Of a stretch of DNA of 64,000 nt, positions 22,917 to 34,604 are shown piece after piece. Both the position numbers and the translations under genes were made by a program. Each line of letters starts with the position of its first letter. Position 1 is the first letter of the stretch. Source of the DNA: Bathynomus jamesi (taxonomy: Eukaryota > Arthropoda > Malacostraca > Isopoda > Cirolanidae); NCBI GenBank assembly GCA_023014485.1, contig JAJOZX010000875.1:873501-937500 (forward strand). The letters are read 5' to 3'. The notes beneath the pieces were generated by a model. It saw only the letters and a list, made by a program, of their open reading frames with translations, was not told where the DNA came from and ran no database searches.

Positions 22917-23407
22917 TGATGGGACGATGCATCGCAATCGCGATACAATCGCACATTTTTTACAATCGCAATCGCAATTGCAATCGCATTTAATGAGTGC
23001 GATTGTTGCGATTGTGAACAAAAGATTTAAATCTCTACAAAAGTTGCTATGAAAGCTGCTCTTTCATGCGTACTTAAAGGAAAGTTTAGCTAACAACAAT
23101 ACGAATAATAAATAATAATAAATAAGTCAAAAACAGAAATGAAAACGGGTTGCGAATTAGTTGAAAACAGAATAAAAATTTGGTTTAATAATAACAATAA
23201 GTACACCTCTTTATTTGCTCTATGTAAAATTGGAATGTTAAAAAATCAAGCTAACCCTATGGTAGGTAACGCGTTTAGGTATATTTAAAGCATAAATGAG
23301 CGTTATGTGAGGCTAAAGCTAAAACATCGCAATCGCAAGATTTTCAAATTCTGACAATCGCAATCGCAACAGCGATTGTATGAAATATGACAATCGTCCC
23401 ATCACTA
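22914..23407. mobile_element. hAT MITE with (caatcg)n subterminal repeats
   Basis: Ends tagtgatgggacgat and atcgtcccatcacta are perfect inverted repeats. Both subterminal regions are packed with the hexamer caatcg/cgattg (about 22930-23015 and 23325-23395). The interior is AT-rich and non-coding. It is flanked by (TA)n on both sides, so a target duplication cannot be confirmed. Confidence 0.85.
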
Positions 23408-23429
23408 ATATATATATATATATATATAT

Positions 23430-23471
<42 letters not shown>

Positions 23472-24109
23472 CTGTAATCTGCCATAAATAACGAAATTTC
23501 TGACATCCCTTGAAATGAATCTAACATTTCTTGCAACTCTAAATTAATGTTTAAAATGATTCCTCAAAGTTTTTCGTCCTCTAATTTCCGTGAAAGTTTC
23601 AATAAAAAAATTATGCCTTTAGTTTAAGACATTGGCGTGTGATTGTCATGTAACGTTGAAGAAAAAGTAATTTTGACTAACTTATTTTTACATTACACGA
23701 GTAGTGTTCGCAACTTTATGATATGCGCTGCGTAATATTTCTAGATAGATAGATAGAGTGGCGCTCATGAGTATTCGTGGAGAGAAATATTTCAACTATA
23801 TTCGTCCTTATCTTCTGTACCATGCATAAGATAGTTATGAAAAGTTTACTATTCGTTTGGAAAAAATTAAGTAAAAAAAATTAGTTCACCTCCATCATAT
23901 AATATAAAACATCAAAGGATTTGAGGAAAATGAAAAAAAGTTAAAATCAAAAAGTTTTCGTACATTTACTTACAAAATTAATACTGTGCGTGTTTACCTC
24001 AGGTTTGAAGAATTTAAAATTTTTATTAGTAGAGACTGTTGCCAATTTTGAGTTCTAGAATTTTCTTTGTGAATCTTCATGGAAAACGGATGACCGTACA
24101 AGCCATTAG

Positions 24110-25475
24110 TAAGCAATGGGTCGTCGTGGTAAAGAGCTGTCTACAGATCTTAATTAAGAGATCTGTTGTTACTGCACACGAGTATAGAAAGTGTTATGGG
24201 AAAATAGGAGAACAACTTCGAATTCTCTTTAATTTCTTTATAACTGCAGCAACCGTCCTAAAGAGATTTGGAACAATTAAAACTTTACAAAGTGTGGACG
24301 ACCTGGCAAAATTTCAGAACGCACAGCTAGACTGATTAAAAAATGGCTGCTGCAAATGCACGAGTGATCGCAGGTGATATTTGCCAAACATTAAGATTAT
24401 CTAAGATAAGTGTCCATCCTTCTACTGTACGTCGTACATTGAGAAAAAATAGTCTGCATGGAAGAGTTGCACAAAGAAAATCTCTGTTACGAAAAGAGCA
24501 CAAAGAAATTCCTTTAAAGTATGCCAAGGATCATCATCAATGATGGATTCGCATTCAGGAAGAAAGATCTGTGGACAGACGAGACCAAAATTGAATTACT
24601 CGGGAACAACGAGCAACGGTATGTTTGACGAAATCAAATACTGCATTCAAGGACAAAAATATCCTTCCTACGTTAAACGTGGGTGGTGGTGGTGGTTGTT
24701 TGCTTCTCTGTGGATGCGTTAGTGTTTCTAGTCCAGGAAAGCCCGTTATCAATAAAATCTTGAATTCGAATGGGCCGGGATGTATATTGACCGCATTATT
24801 TAATTTTATGGACGACATTGTAGACGTCAATCGACCAGGGAAGTAGTACTCCAGGGAAGGTGGGGAGACATTCGGTAGGAGTTGGGGAGTGCTGGAACTC
24901 GCGGTCCCCCCCCCCCCCCCCTGCCTTCCTTACTTTTTAAAATATAAGTTTAAGGAATAAGTTTTTGCATTTTGACATTTGAGTGTGACTTTTGCTATGG
25001 GTGACAATGGCCCAAAAAAGTTGGAACACCTCGCAATCTTTATGTTTTGACACCCAATGGAAAAACACGTAACATTGTTTACACTGAAGTGCTACAAAAT
25101 GTCTGATGTTTTCAAGGAATAAAAACAATTACCAAAACTGTGTTTATGTGTTCATTTAGTTTTGTTCATCTTTTTACCTTATTCTGACACACCCTTACAT
25201 CCCGGGCAACGCAATTTTCTACTGCAACAAGATGTTGATCCAAAACATAAAAGAACACCATGAAATAGTTTCAACAAAAGAATTTCAAGCTTCTCGAGTG
25301 GCCTAGTCAAAGCCCAAATCTCACTTTAATCGAGAATTTAAGGTCTGATTTGAAAAAAAAGCTGTCCGCAAAATAAACCCTTCGAATCTGAATGAATTGC
25401 AACAATTTTCTTTAGAAGAATGGGCTAAAATTTCTATTGCGAGATGTCAAAACCTCGCAGAAAAATATCCATAAC
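24110..25475 (+). pseudogene. Tc1-like transposase pseudogene
   Basis: Pieces in several frames: MGRRGKELSTDL near 24116, HTH-like region with ERTARLIK, the block ICQTLRLSKISVHPSTVRRT (24374-24433), RKNSLHGRVAQRKSL, and WTDETKIELLG-like reading near 24573 (first Asp of the DDE triad). After the insertion come SKPKSHFNREL (the SPDLNPIE-type block with the Glu, degraded) and LNELQQFSLEEWAKISIARC with a stop near 25473. It has many frameshifts and stops. Confidence 0.8.
24775..24935 (+). repeat. Dispersed repeat R1, copy 2
   Basis: Matches copy 1 through gtcaatcgaccagggaag and gtgctggaactcgc. With copy 3 it also shares ttgaccgcattatttaattt and the adjoining atggacgacattgtagacg. It is followed by a run of about 18 C. 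It lies inside the Tc1-like transposase remnant. Confidence 0.6.
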
Positions 25476-25815
25476 GAATCATTGAAGACAAGAGTCATTC
25501 AAGTAAAAAGTGAACACACTTGTTTATTAAATAATTTTGTAAGTAAATGTACGAAAGCGTTTGCATTTTAACCATTTTTAATTTCCCTCAAATTCTTTGA
25601 TATTTTAAATTATATTTTGGATTTAAGCTAATTTTTTTACTTGTTAAAATTTTCCAAACAAACGATAAGCTTTCATAATTATTGTATGTATGGTGCAAAA
25701 GATAAGGACGAATATAACTAAAATATTTCTCTGTACGAATATTTATGAGCGGCACTGTATGATGATAAGTTTTGTGCGAAATATATATATTTTTTTTTTA
25801 TGCATGAATGAGGGT

Positions 25816-28800
25816 TAGGGCGGATCGAAAATGAGGTTTTTAAACTTGTTTTCGAAATTCAAATATGGCTAGTGCGGAAAATATGTGGGTGCTATAGATA
25901 ATGACTGTGCATAAATATTAGTCCTGCGAAATTATATCTTCAGGTGCCACAAAGCCGTCGAAAAAAGTGAAATATAATGATTTTCTTATATTCTGCATTA
26001 GTACAATAACTGAAACTTACTTGTTATTATTATATATTAAGTGTTCCAATTACCAAAATAGTTACTGAATTACGCAGCTCTTAGTTTATTTAGATCAATG
26101 TTCTTTTGATTAATGATCTAAATAATCCAGAACTCACCACGAGGAGGTGGCTGCGTGTCGAGCTCCACCCATGCCCTCCCAACCACCCATCCTTGCGCAT
26201 GTTTTTTTCTATTAACGTTTTATTTAAACTTTATATTCAGCTTTACTTTCGAATGATGGCATTTTTTTACGTGACTGAAGTGTTGATCTTATGAAGCCAT
26301 CTCGCGCGTTCAATCCAAATACTTTTGATGATGCTTCAGTCACTAATTTTACCATTCTTTCTACTACTTGTGTATGACAAGGGAATTTCTCGAATGGAGG
26401 GGTACTCTTGTTTTCTATGAATTCTTCAATCTCATTTTCTGTCAGGTGTCTTGTCACAGGTGGTTCAGTGACAATGCATTTTTGCCAATTAATTAAATCA
26501 GTATAATCAGTAGCTTCAAATTGAATAACAGGTACTGTGAAACGCCTCACAACTTTTTCCTTGTTTGTTTGCCTTGCTTTCTTTATTCGCCTCCACGCTA
26601 ATTCTCTTATGGCGCTGCGGTCATCATGAATCATTGATGCTAGAATATTTTCTGGATTTGCAAACAATGCATTTCTTTGTATGACAGGGTTTACAATATC
26701 CTTTACTTCGTCATTCAGTGTTCTTGTTAGTTCAATAGTTTTGAAAACATGTTTTGAGCCATTGACAAAAGACGTACTTTGCTTAATAGAAAACCACATT
26801 GGGATGTAGACCTTCATTATAAAAGAAGCAATGTTCATGAGGTTCTCAGATGGACTTACAGTTGAAACGTATAGACGAAGCAAACGATTTGCTGTAGTCA
26901 GCCATCGTGAATGTACCATTTTGCCTGGACTACGATGAGCAAGATCTGGAGAGCAATATCCCTTTGTTATGGCCTGATGAATATCAATTAGATATTTTTG
27001 GTCGGTGCTAAGATCTTCACAGTCTACAGTTGGTTCCTCAGCATCAATCCTTTCAAACTCGACAATAGGAAGACTCTCACAGTTCTCTAATTCCCTGCCA
27101 ATAGGACCGGTGAATCCGCGGGGGCCAGATGTTTTTCCATCCAGCTTTGCAACTAAATGGCGTAATGGCAATTCATTGGCATGGAGCTGGCACACTAAAT
27201 GTTGCACTGGCTTCTTCAGCTTCAATTCTATAAGCCTTATAACGCCTCCCTTTTCTCCAGTGTTGACTGCTGCACCATCGCATCCAATGGCAACAAGGTT
27301 TTCCAGGTTCATGTCATTATTTCCAATATACTCAAACATTCCTTTACATATTTCTTCAGCTGATCCAGAATTCACAGAATAATGGCCCAAATAATCTGAA
27401 CCAGGTTCTCTCACTAAAGTGAAATGTTCTTCTGTTACCTTCTTCTGATATACTTTGGACTCTTTTTTTTCTTGGAAGAGTGTAGAATCTTTTCGACCAT
27501 CAAAATAGATTCCTCTGATTGGGACCTGATTTTGATCTTTCATAATTTCTGATCTCTTCTTTTGTCTTTCTCTTCTGATTTTACTCCTATCCACTACTTC
27601 AGATGTATTGTCAATAGAAACTTCTCCAATATCTTGCAATACTGCACTAACAATGAATGCTGCAGCTCGATCTGAAACTGCAGTCCTGTCACAAGCAGTA
27701 GCCACTGAAGGTAGATTTGTAGTTTTCCTTTTCTTGAATAATTGTTCTTCAGGTTGTTAGAGCTTTCTCTTCGAGCTAACTGGCTCTGGAAATGTATCGT
27801 CTGATATTTCGCCAGATTCACTTTCACTATTTGATGTCGATGATGATAATTCAACATTTGTATCCTGCAATTTCTCCTGTGAAGATTCTTTGGTGAGCCT
27901 CACAGTTTCTTTTTGCTTTCTTAGCAACGTAGATGCTTTTTTCTTTGAGAGTGTAATATCTACTCTATCAATAAACAGTTTTCTTTCACTCCTTTGATCT
28001 AAGAGGAACGTCACTTCTTCCTTTGGAACCGTTTTTTCTTTGGGACAAGAACATTGTGTTAGTACTTTGCACTTGCACGCTGCAATGTCAAAAAGTTTCG
28101 TGTGTGCTTCTTTTTTGAACATATCAATCTTTGCTTTGTAAGCTTCTGAATTTTTTCTGCTTTGGTATGGCTTCATAATGACACGATACTTTTCGTGGTA
28201 GCTTCTGAACATTGTTTCAATTCGCCTGTCTGACAGAATTGGGACGGAAGCACTTTCCCAAATTGTTTTCAATTTATCAACAACTTGTTCTAATATTTGA
28301 GATATTGAAGGATCTTTATTAGTATTCTGTTTCAAATCGTTTTTTACAAACAAGTAATATTTAAAAACTCCTTCGTATGTAGGAAGATTCCTGTGCCACA
28401 AATCTTCCCCCATACCAAACATGGGGCACTCAGTTGAGGCCCTGGTTGATTTTGCACAAACTCGAGACATTTTGAAAGTATACAAATCTGAAAAAGAAAG
28501 AGCTAATATCAATTATACGTTAATTTCAGTTAATAGTACATGGCAAACTTAGGGCAACACAATACAGAAATGCAAAATATATAAGAAATATAGTTTAGAC
28601 TATCTGAGTAACGCCAACAACAGAACACCCACCTGCTACGAGAGCGACAGCTACACTGAACCGAGGTACTCACGTGACAGCTGAGTGAGCTGACTATAGA
28701 AAACTGTTTTTAGAGAATAGAAACTTTTTTTAAAGGTTGACTGAGCTATTTTTATACAAGTGTGAATAAATTCTTGCCTATTGTGCATCGTGGACTCTTC

Positions 28801-28980
28801 TGTAATTATTGGTTAAAATCTGCTTTTTTCAATTTTTTTCAATATTGAAGGTCATTGTGGCACCTGAAGATATTAATGTTATGATTTTAAATTTATACCA
28901 GCTTATTTCCTCACTACTCCACACATTTTCCACACTAGCCAATTTGAAAATTCGAAAAATGAGTTTTTCACTCCGCCCTA
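25816..28980 (-). mobile_element. hAT-like DNA transposon, copy A
   Basis: 3165 bp with inverted ends tagggcggatcgaaaatgag and, at the right, cattttt-to-ctccgcccta sequence (gagtttttcactccgcccta). A perfect 8-bp target duplication atgagggt flanks it at 25808-25815 and 28981-28988. Subterminal blocks (gcacctgaagatat and complement) are also inverted. It encodes one long transposase-like frame on the minus strand with a single nonsense codon. It is near-identical to copy B at 39552-42706 and is inserted next to repeat R1. Confidence 0.92.
26224..28470 (-). pseudogene. hAT-like transposase of copy A, one premature stop
   Basis: One frame of about 748 codons starting MSRVCAKSTRAS at 28470. The start follows a splice-acceptor-like tttctttttcag. 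Domain order: N-terminal region to about residue 130; a Cys cluster CKCKVLTQCSCPKEK; a basic/acidic low-complexity linker (SSSTSNSESESGE); YFDGRKDS (Asp about 324); GCDGAAVNTG (Asp about 398); CQLH (about 427-430); HSRWLTTANR (RW about 522-523); and VVERMVKLV (Glu about 704). This is the layout of hAT-type RNase-H transposases. The only break is a TAA at 27757-27759 where copy B has GAA. A 251-residue and a 493-residue open piece lie on either side. Confidence 0.82.
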
Positions 28981-28988
28981 ATGAGGGT

Positions 28989-29350
28989 GCGAAGGACGAA
29001 CGCCCGTTAAAACGTCCTACCCCCATATAGAAGAAGGATCAAGATCGCCAAGTCTCTTAAAAACGATGCCTTTTTTTTAAATTTTGAAAAGATTGTGCAA
29101 TGTGTAAAATGCGTGTATGTGTAGTGATAAATAGAGGGAGAAGCGTGTGTTTAAGAGCATACTGGACTGCTCACAAGGTAGACAGACACGGAAAAAGATC
29201 AGGTAAGGAAGACAGGAGGGGGGGAAACACGCGAGTTCCAGCACTCCCCGACTCCTACCGAATGTCTCCCCACCTTCCCTGGAGTACTACTTCCCTGGTC
29301 GATTGGCGTCTACAATGTCGTCCATAAAATTAAATAATGCGGTCAATATA
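28989..29350 (-). repeat. Dispersed repeat R1, copy 3
   Basis: Reverse-complement match to copies 1 and 2: agcgtgtgtttaagagcata, gttccagcactccc and ggcgtctacaatgtcgtcca. It directly abuts the target duplication of transposon copy A. Copies 2 and 3 form an inverted pair around copy A. Confidence 0.6.
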
Positions 29351-31236
29351 CAAAAGAAAAAATCCGGCGTAGAATTTTACAACGAAAATAAGAAACTTCC
29401 TATTTAAGAGTCAATCTTTTTTCAGGAAAAATAAAACGTGTTTCTTTGGCAAGAGCAAAAGTATATGAAAGAGGTAAAAATCATTCAAGAAAATATACAT
29501 TACAAAATCAAAGAAAAATATTACTCTTTTGAGGATACATTTTTGAAGTTTATCAAATACTTCGAAATTCCCCTCGAAATTCCTGTACATTTGAAGTCCT
29601 TTAAGAAGATAGTTGTCGCATTGCTTCTCGTAATTACTGATAGGGAAAAAATACTTTCAGCATTTTAAACACACTGGCATACAGCAATTTCTTGTAACGT
29701 GAGAGTCTATGATTTGTATGGTGTAGTGGTGTAAATACCGTGCATTTGTTGTCTCATTACTGAACCGTTGATACAAGCGTTTTCGTTTATTTCAATGATA
29801 AATGTTTGGGTTGGCTAATTTAACCAGTTTCGTAACAGCAAAGGTCACGTGACGGAGGAACTCTACACAGGACCCGAACTATGGGTGGCTACATCTGAAC
29901 ACTGATGACGGTCACTCATCCAAGTACTGAACAAAGCCAACATTGCTTCATCTCGCTTATCTAGTGAAAAGCAGCAGCGGTGCAATGTGCACATGAGGCT
30001 ATGGGTTAATCAATCATTTTTGAGAAAAAGTGGTGAAATTTTCTAATTAATCAATGATTAACCGATTAAAGATTATTAAAAATTAAATAATTGTGAAAAA
30101 GGTAAGAAAGCTTTGTTTCTGTTTCGTGAGATAAGAAAAGAAAGCACTTTGCTTATCCATTTAGTTTGCTTTAGTTCAAGAAACCAGGCATGAGCAGATT
30201 AGCCAATTTATACAAGCAAAAAAATGCCAAATTGAAATGCCACATTACAGAATTTATAATAAAATGATACTGAAATTCTGGGAAAAAATTAATAATTTTT
30301 CATCATTTTCTAAATATTTTTTGATTAATTTATGATTAAATTCGAAACAATGATTACCTGATTAAATGATTAATCTTAACCATGCCCTAGCTTAGTGTCC
30401 ATGATGTAGACCTAAATTCACTTCGCAATAATGTTTCGTTCAATTTTTTTTGTTTCATCAATAAATTGATGTAAACTATTCCGACATCTTGAAAACCTTT
30501 CATGTAGCATGTAGTTAACTAAACCGTTAAAAAGTGGCATGAACATCGCTTTTCAGTAATTGTCTTCGTTACCATAAATTCTTTGCGTTTACGAGTGGAT
30601 TGCCTTTTCTGCGTATGGCCGCTTCAGAGTTCCTTTTAACGCATTCTCCGGCTCTTTGCATAATTTTATAGTAACAAAACGACATAGGTAACATGGTTTA
30701 GCGTGTGTGGGAGCGAGATTAATGCTTTTTATTTTTAATAAGGGGAACGAACAACTTGTGACAGATACTAACCCTTTCACTACTGGCATAGCTTTGAAGC
30801 GAATTATATGAATTCGAATTATAATTCATATATCCTCCCCCCCCCCCCCCCCTGCTATTTTCAACCCCAGAGGGTGGAAAGAGAGGGATATACCTTTGGT
30901 TTATAAACTACACAAAGAGTTCGGAAAAGATTAGGAGATGGTTTATTTACCACACCCGGATCTGAGCGCAAATTGGACGTGTAGTTTATGTGCCACACCC
31001 GAGCAAAAGGGTTAAAATGAAAACTCGGAATCATGTATCCTTAACTTTTCAGGTACTTACTTATTGCTTGAGAGTTTCAAAAGAGTGGATCAAGAAGCCT
31101 CATCATAATTTATAACACAATCGTTCAACTCATCTTGTTCGAAATTGGTACAAATAGTCTCAGATTATAAGGCAATTTCATGTTTGAGTGACAGTCTTCG
31201 TTTCAGAGAACGGAAGAAAGTGCAAGTGCAAGTTCA
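29351..31236. other. AT-rich spacer, nothing firmly recognised
   Basis: A 76-codon frame at 29438-29668 (ending LLVITDREKILSAF) has no motif I recognise. A C run lies near 30836-30852. No terminal repeats or transposase motifs seen. Confidence 0.4.
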
Positions 31237-31293
<57 letters not shown>

Positions 31294-31814
31294 CAGTCAA
31301 AGTGTGTAACCAGCCATTTCGCGAAATGACTAAAACCTTCAGCCATTACGCGAAATGGCTGAAATTCCACCTTTGGTCATTTCGTACAAGGTCATTTGCC
31401 TGGTTAGGTCAACTGTATGCCCTTAACAATTGGTTAGGTTAAGTTGTGTTATTTTCGTTAAAACTAACGAAAATAACACGACTTAACCTAACCAATTGTC
31501 AAGAGCATATAGTTGACCTAACCGGGCCTTCAATGGCGGACATCGCAATAACATTGAAGGCCCGGTTAGTATTTGAAAACCTCTATATTGAAAATTCAAA
31601 TGTGTTCAAATGTGTGTCTATTTGAAGAGTGTTTCTCACTTATTCGAACAGACCTGTGGATGTATATATGTTTTAGCGGATTTAGTTAGTTAAATAAAGG
31701 TTCCAATTTCATTGTGATGTTTATTTCTATGAATTCATAACGAAAGTCATTTTAGCCATTTCACGAAATGACCAAGTGAAACAGATATTTCGCGAAATGG
31801 CTGGTTAGACACTG
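31294..31814. mobile_element. Foldback element with gccatttcgcgaaatg ends
   Basis: Inverted ends gtaaccagccatttcgcg (left) and cgcgaaatggctggttagac (right), with further inverted agccatt-cgaaatg blocks inside. The centre (about 31403-31535) is a second palindrome built from ggttaggtcaactg and cgttaaaactaacg, also found in the foldback at 1039-1427. A further hairpin has arms built on gccttcaatg and cattgaaggc near 31530-31563. No coding capacity. Confidence 0.65.
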
Positions 31815-31858
<44 letters not shown>

Positions 31859-32571
31859 GAATTTTTACTAATTCCCTCCTCTGTACTTCAAACATTTTAC
31901 TTTATCTTTAAATTTCTTTCCTTTCTTTCAACCTCTCTTCTTTGCTTTGCTTTAAAACTTTCACTCGTCTTTAAATTATCTTTTAACCTTCCTTCTTAAA
32001 CAGACAGCCTCGTAGGGATCAGCCGGTCTGTTGCTGTTTGGTGTCATTTGTGTGTATATACACACACACTATATACACACACACCACACACACACACACA
32101 CACACCGCTAAAGTAGATCGGATGAAAAAGTCGAAGCCAAATATTATAACAGGAATAAGGTCAAATTGGAAGCGAGAAGAATCGCTCATACTGGAAGTCA
32201 AACGTACTAGAATAAAGTCGAATAACACAGGAATTAGACTGAACTACTATTCACTGCACATTTAGACTACTTTCTAGACGTTAGGGGTACGATTCGTTAG
32301 GTAGGTTAGGTTAGAATTCTCTAATACGAGAATTTCTTTTGTTTTGATTCAATTGGCAAAAGCAACTTAAATGTCCAGTTAGCCCCATTTTTCTACCCGT
32401 CAGGCGCACTATTCGTTAAATTTAACTTAAAAATTCTGAACACTTTAATCACATCCAACTCATTGAAATTAAATCGAACCGAAATAAGATCTAATCTAGA
32501 CACACTGGAATTAAATCTGATAAGTCGAATTCGACCTAATTCACATTAGATACATTATATATACTGTATGC

Positions 32572-32603
<32 letters not shown>
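31815..32603. other. Spacer with (CA)n and (TA)n
   Basis: (CA)n at about 32061-32105. A ttaggtaggttaggttag stretch near 32297 is telomere-like but short. No gene recognised. Confidence 0.5.
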
Positions 32604-32607
<4 letters not shown>

Positions 32608-33172
32608 GAGACGATTTCAATACTTTACCGATGTTCCATCAACACAAACACGACTAAGATGACGTCACATCGCGAAGTCTCTCTACCGTTCTTTGGTAGA
32701 CCAATTGATGGTGCTTGGCTGTACTGCTCTTAGGTGAGAGCTTTACTGCCCAGCTGGCTGCCAGGCCAGCGTAAACTCTCGGGCGTAGCCTCTGGGTCTG
32801 GTGGGATATCCCTTGAACACTGGATTCTAAGAGTCTGGCCGCTTGTGAGTGACTAGTAAGACTTAGTGAGGGGCTGCATCTCGCTGTCGCTCCTGGCGGG
32901 AAATCCGTGACGCCTGCGTCGCGGGTGTTTGTCAGTTGGTAGCTGCGACACGTTTGGGACTGTCCGGCCCTGGGGAGACCCTTGGTGGGTGCGGCAGCAG
33001 CGAGAGGTGTAGTCTTCTGGATTGGATGAACGTCACTTGCAAATAGGCGGATGCGTCTACGCGCTGGAAAAATTCACCCCCACTCCTTTTTCATATACTG
33101 GTCACAACGTTTTTGATAGTTTTCATTGCTAGAACTATCTTATTTAGTGTATTCAAAGTTCAATAAAAAAAA

Positions 33173-34350
33173 ATGTTAATGACTGGACCGCAGAAACTGA
33201 AGGCTGAACGTGCGAGGTGTGAGGTAAACCAGTGGGTGACGAACTTCAAAGAAGCCTGCTTCGAGATGATCAACCACTCCAGCATGTGCCGCTTTTGCGA
33301 ACTCATGCGGTTTTACGAGAAGCTAGAGGAGAGGGTCCGGCGGCTCGAGTCGTCCAGACCGGCTGTTGGAAGTGCGGCGGTCACTGACGCGGCTGCGCCC
33401 TCCACCCGGGAGCTCATTGACAGGATAGCTGCCATGGAAAGGCGGTCCAGCGATGGACTGAACAGAGCTCGGGACCGCGGAGAAAGAGTAGAGGTGCAAC
33501 CGGAGGCCAGGGAACAAAATCAGTGTGAGGAATCGCCAGCGACCCATGTGGAATGCACAGAACCGCGGCGCAAAGTGGAGGGCGTAAAGAAGGGGCCAAT
33601 AGAGAAGGGTGGGAAGGGGCCGATAAAGAAAAAGGATGGGAAGGGGCCTACTGATGGCCCAAAGAAACCGAAGGATGTAGCTGCCGGTCGGGGTGGGTCG
33701 GGTGGTGCAAGTGCGTCTATGGGTGGCGACGGGTATCGAAAGGTCTCGGGCAAGAAGGCTGCGAAGCCGAAGCCTGAGACCCCAGTTGCCCCTGTCAGGA
33801 CCTCCAACTGCTTTAGTCTCTGTGTTCGAAGGAGGAAGACACCGTTTTGATTGGGGACTCGCAGATCAGGGGCCAGGAGAAGTACTTTGCTTCTGCAAAC
33901 CGGGACGGGAGGAAGGTAAGGTGCTTACCTGGGCGGGGAACAGCCCACTTAAGGAAGGAGGTAGAGAAGCTGCGCGTGGCTAGTCGGACGACTGCAATCG
34001 TTGTCCACGCTGGTGGCAACGACCTGTTCCTCAAGGCGGTAGGGTAGGTCTTACAGAAGGGATCATCACCGAGATCATGTCTCCTGCGGATGATGTAAAA
34101 CTGAAGACAGACAGGGGAATGTTGATAGGTATTTTACCGCGGATGAATGCCAGTGACCACGCGCTCAGTAAGGTCATTGGCATCAACGAGAGGGTGCAAG
34201 ACTTGTGCGTCCCGCTGGACGAGAGGTTTATTGACCCCTTCGACGCATTTTCGGGTAGGTGGGACCTTTACCAGAGGGATGGTGTCCACTTCAGTAACAA
34301 GAGTAAAGGTGTGCTAGGCGCGCTGCTCGACCGGCACCTATACAAAATGG
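33173..34350 (+). pseudogene. CR1-type ORF1 with SGNH esterase domain
   Basis: The first open piece (33173-33850, 225 residues) has a Cys-containing N terminus (SSMCRFCELMRFYEKLEERV, coiled-coil-like) and a Lys/Gly-rich basic linker. A frame change near 33840 leads into TVLIGDSQIRG (SGNH block I with the Ser), IVVHAGGNDLFL (block III with the Asn), a second frame change near 34045, then ILPRMNASD and DGVHFSNKSKG (block V, Asp/His). Esterase-bearing ORF1 proteins are known from CR1/L2-type LINEs. All four key residues are visible but the frame is broken twice. Confidence 0.8.
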
Positions 34351-34604
34351 TGAGGTCGAGCCCGGGGAGAGATGACGGGCCCCACCGGGGAGATGATGAT
34401 GTTGAGTCGGTGGCGGACGTACCTTCAACTGAAGGGTGCGTCCAGGTACAGGTGGGTGACCTTCTTCCCCGTTGGAGGGGGCTCAGGCTCCTGCGGAAGT
34501 TGCCACCTCGTTGGTGAGGGGTTCTTCAACTCCCGACAGCACTGACTGTTCGGGAAACGAGTCGTGCTAGGGGGCGGTCAGAATAGGGAAGGCTCCCTCC
34601 GTGC

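Larger units (their letters stand above)
23756..25757 (+). mobile_element. Tc1-like transposon, decayed and interrupted
   Basis: Inverted ends of about 100 bp: left gagtggcgctcatgagtatt, right complement ending gagcggcactg. Both are flanked by TA. The interior carries Tc1 transposase remnants on the plus strand, split by a copy of repeat R1 and other sequence (about 24775-25190). Confidence 0.85.

Noticed and set aside
27005..27382. 125-codon plus-strand frame inside transposon A
   Set aside because: It is the antisense shadow of the transposase; the same shadow occurs in copy B (41318-41518).
29438..29668. 76-codon open frame as a gene
   Set aside because: No recognisable motif, and it is short and isolated among repeats.
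32038..32265. 75-codon open frame over the (CA)n repeat
   Set aside because: The frame starts in the microsatellite and has no domain.
33323..33807. Pro/Ser-rich minus-strand frames
   Set aside because: They are shadows of the GC-rich CR1 ORF1.
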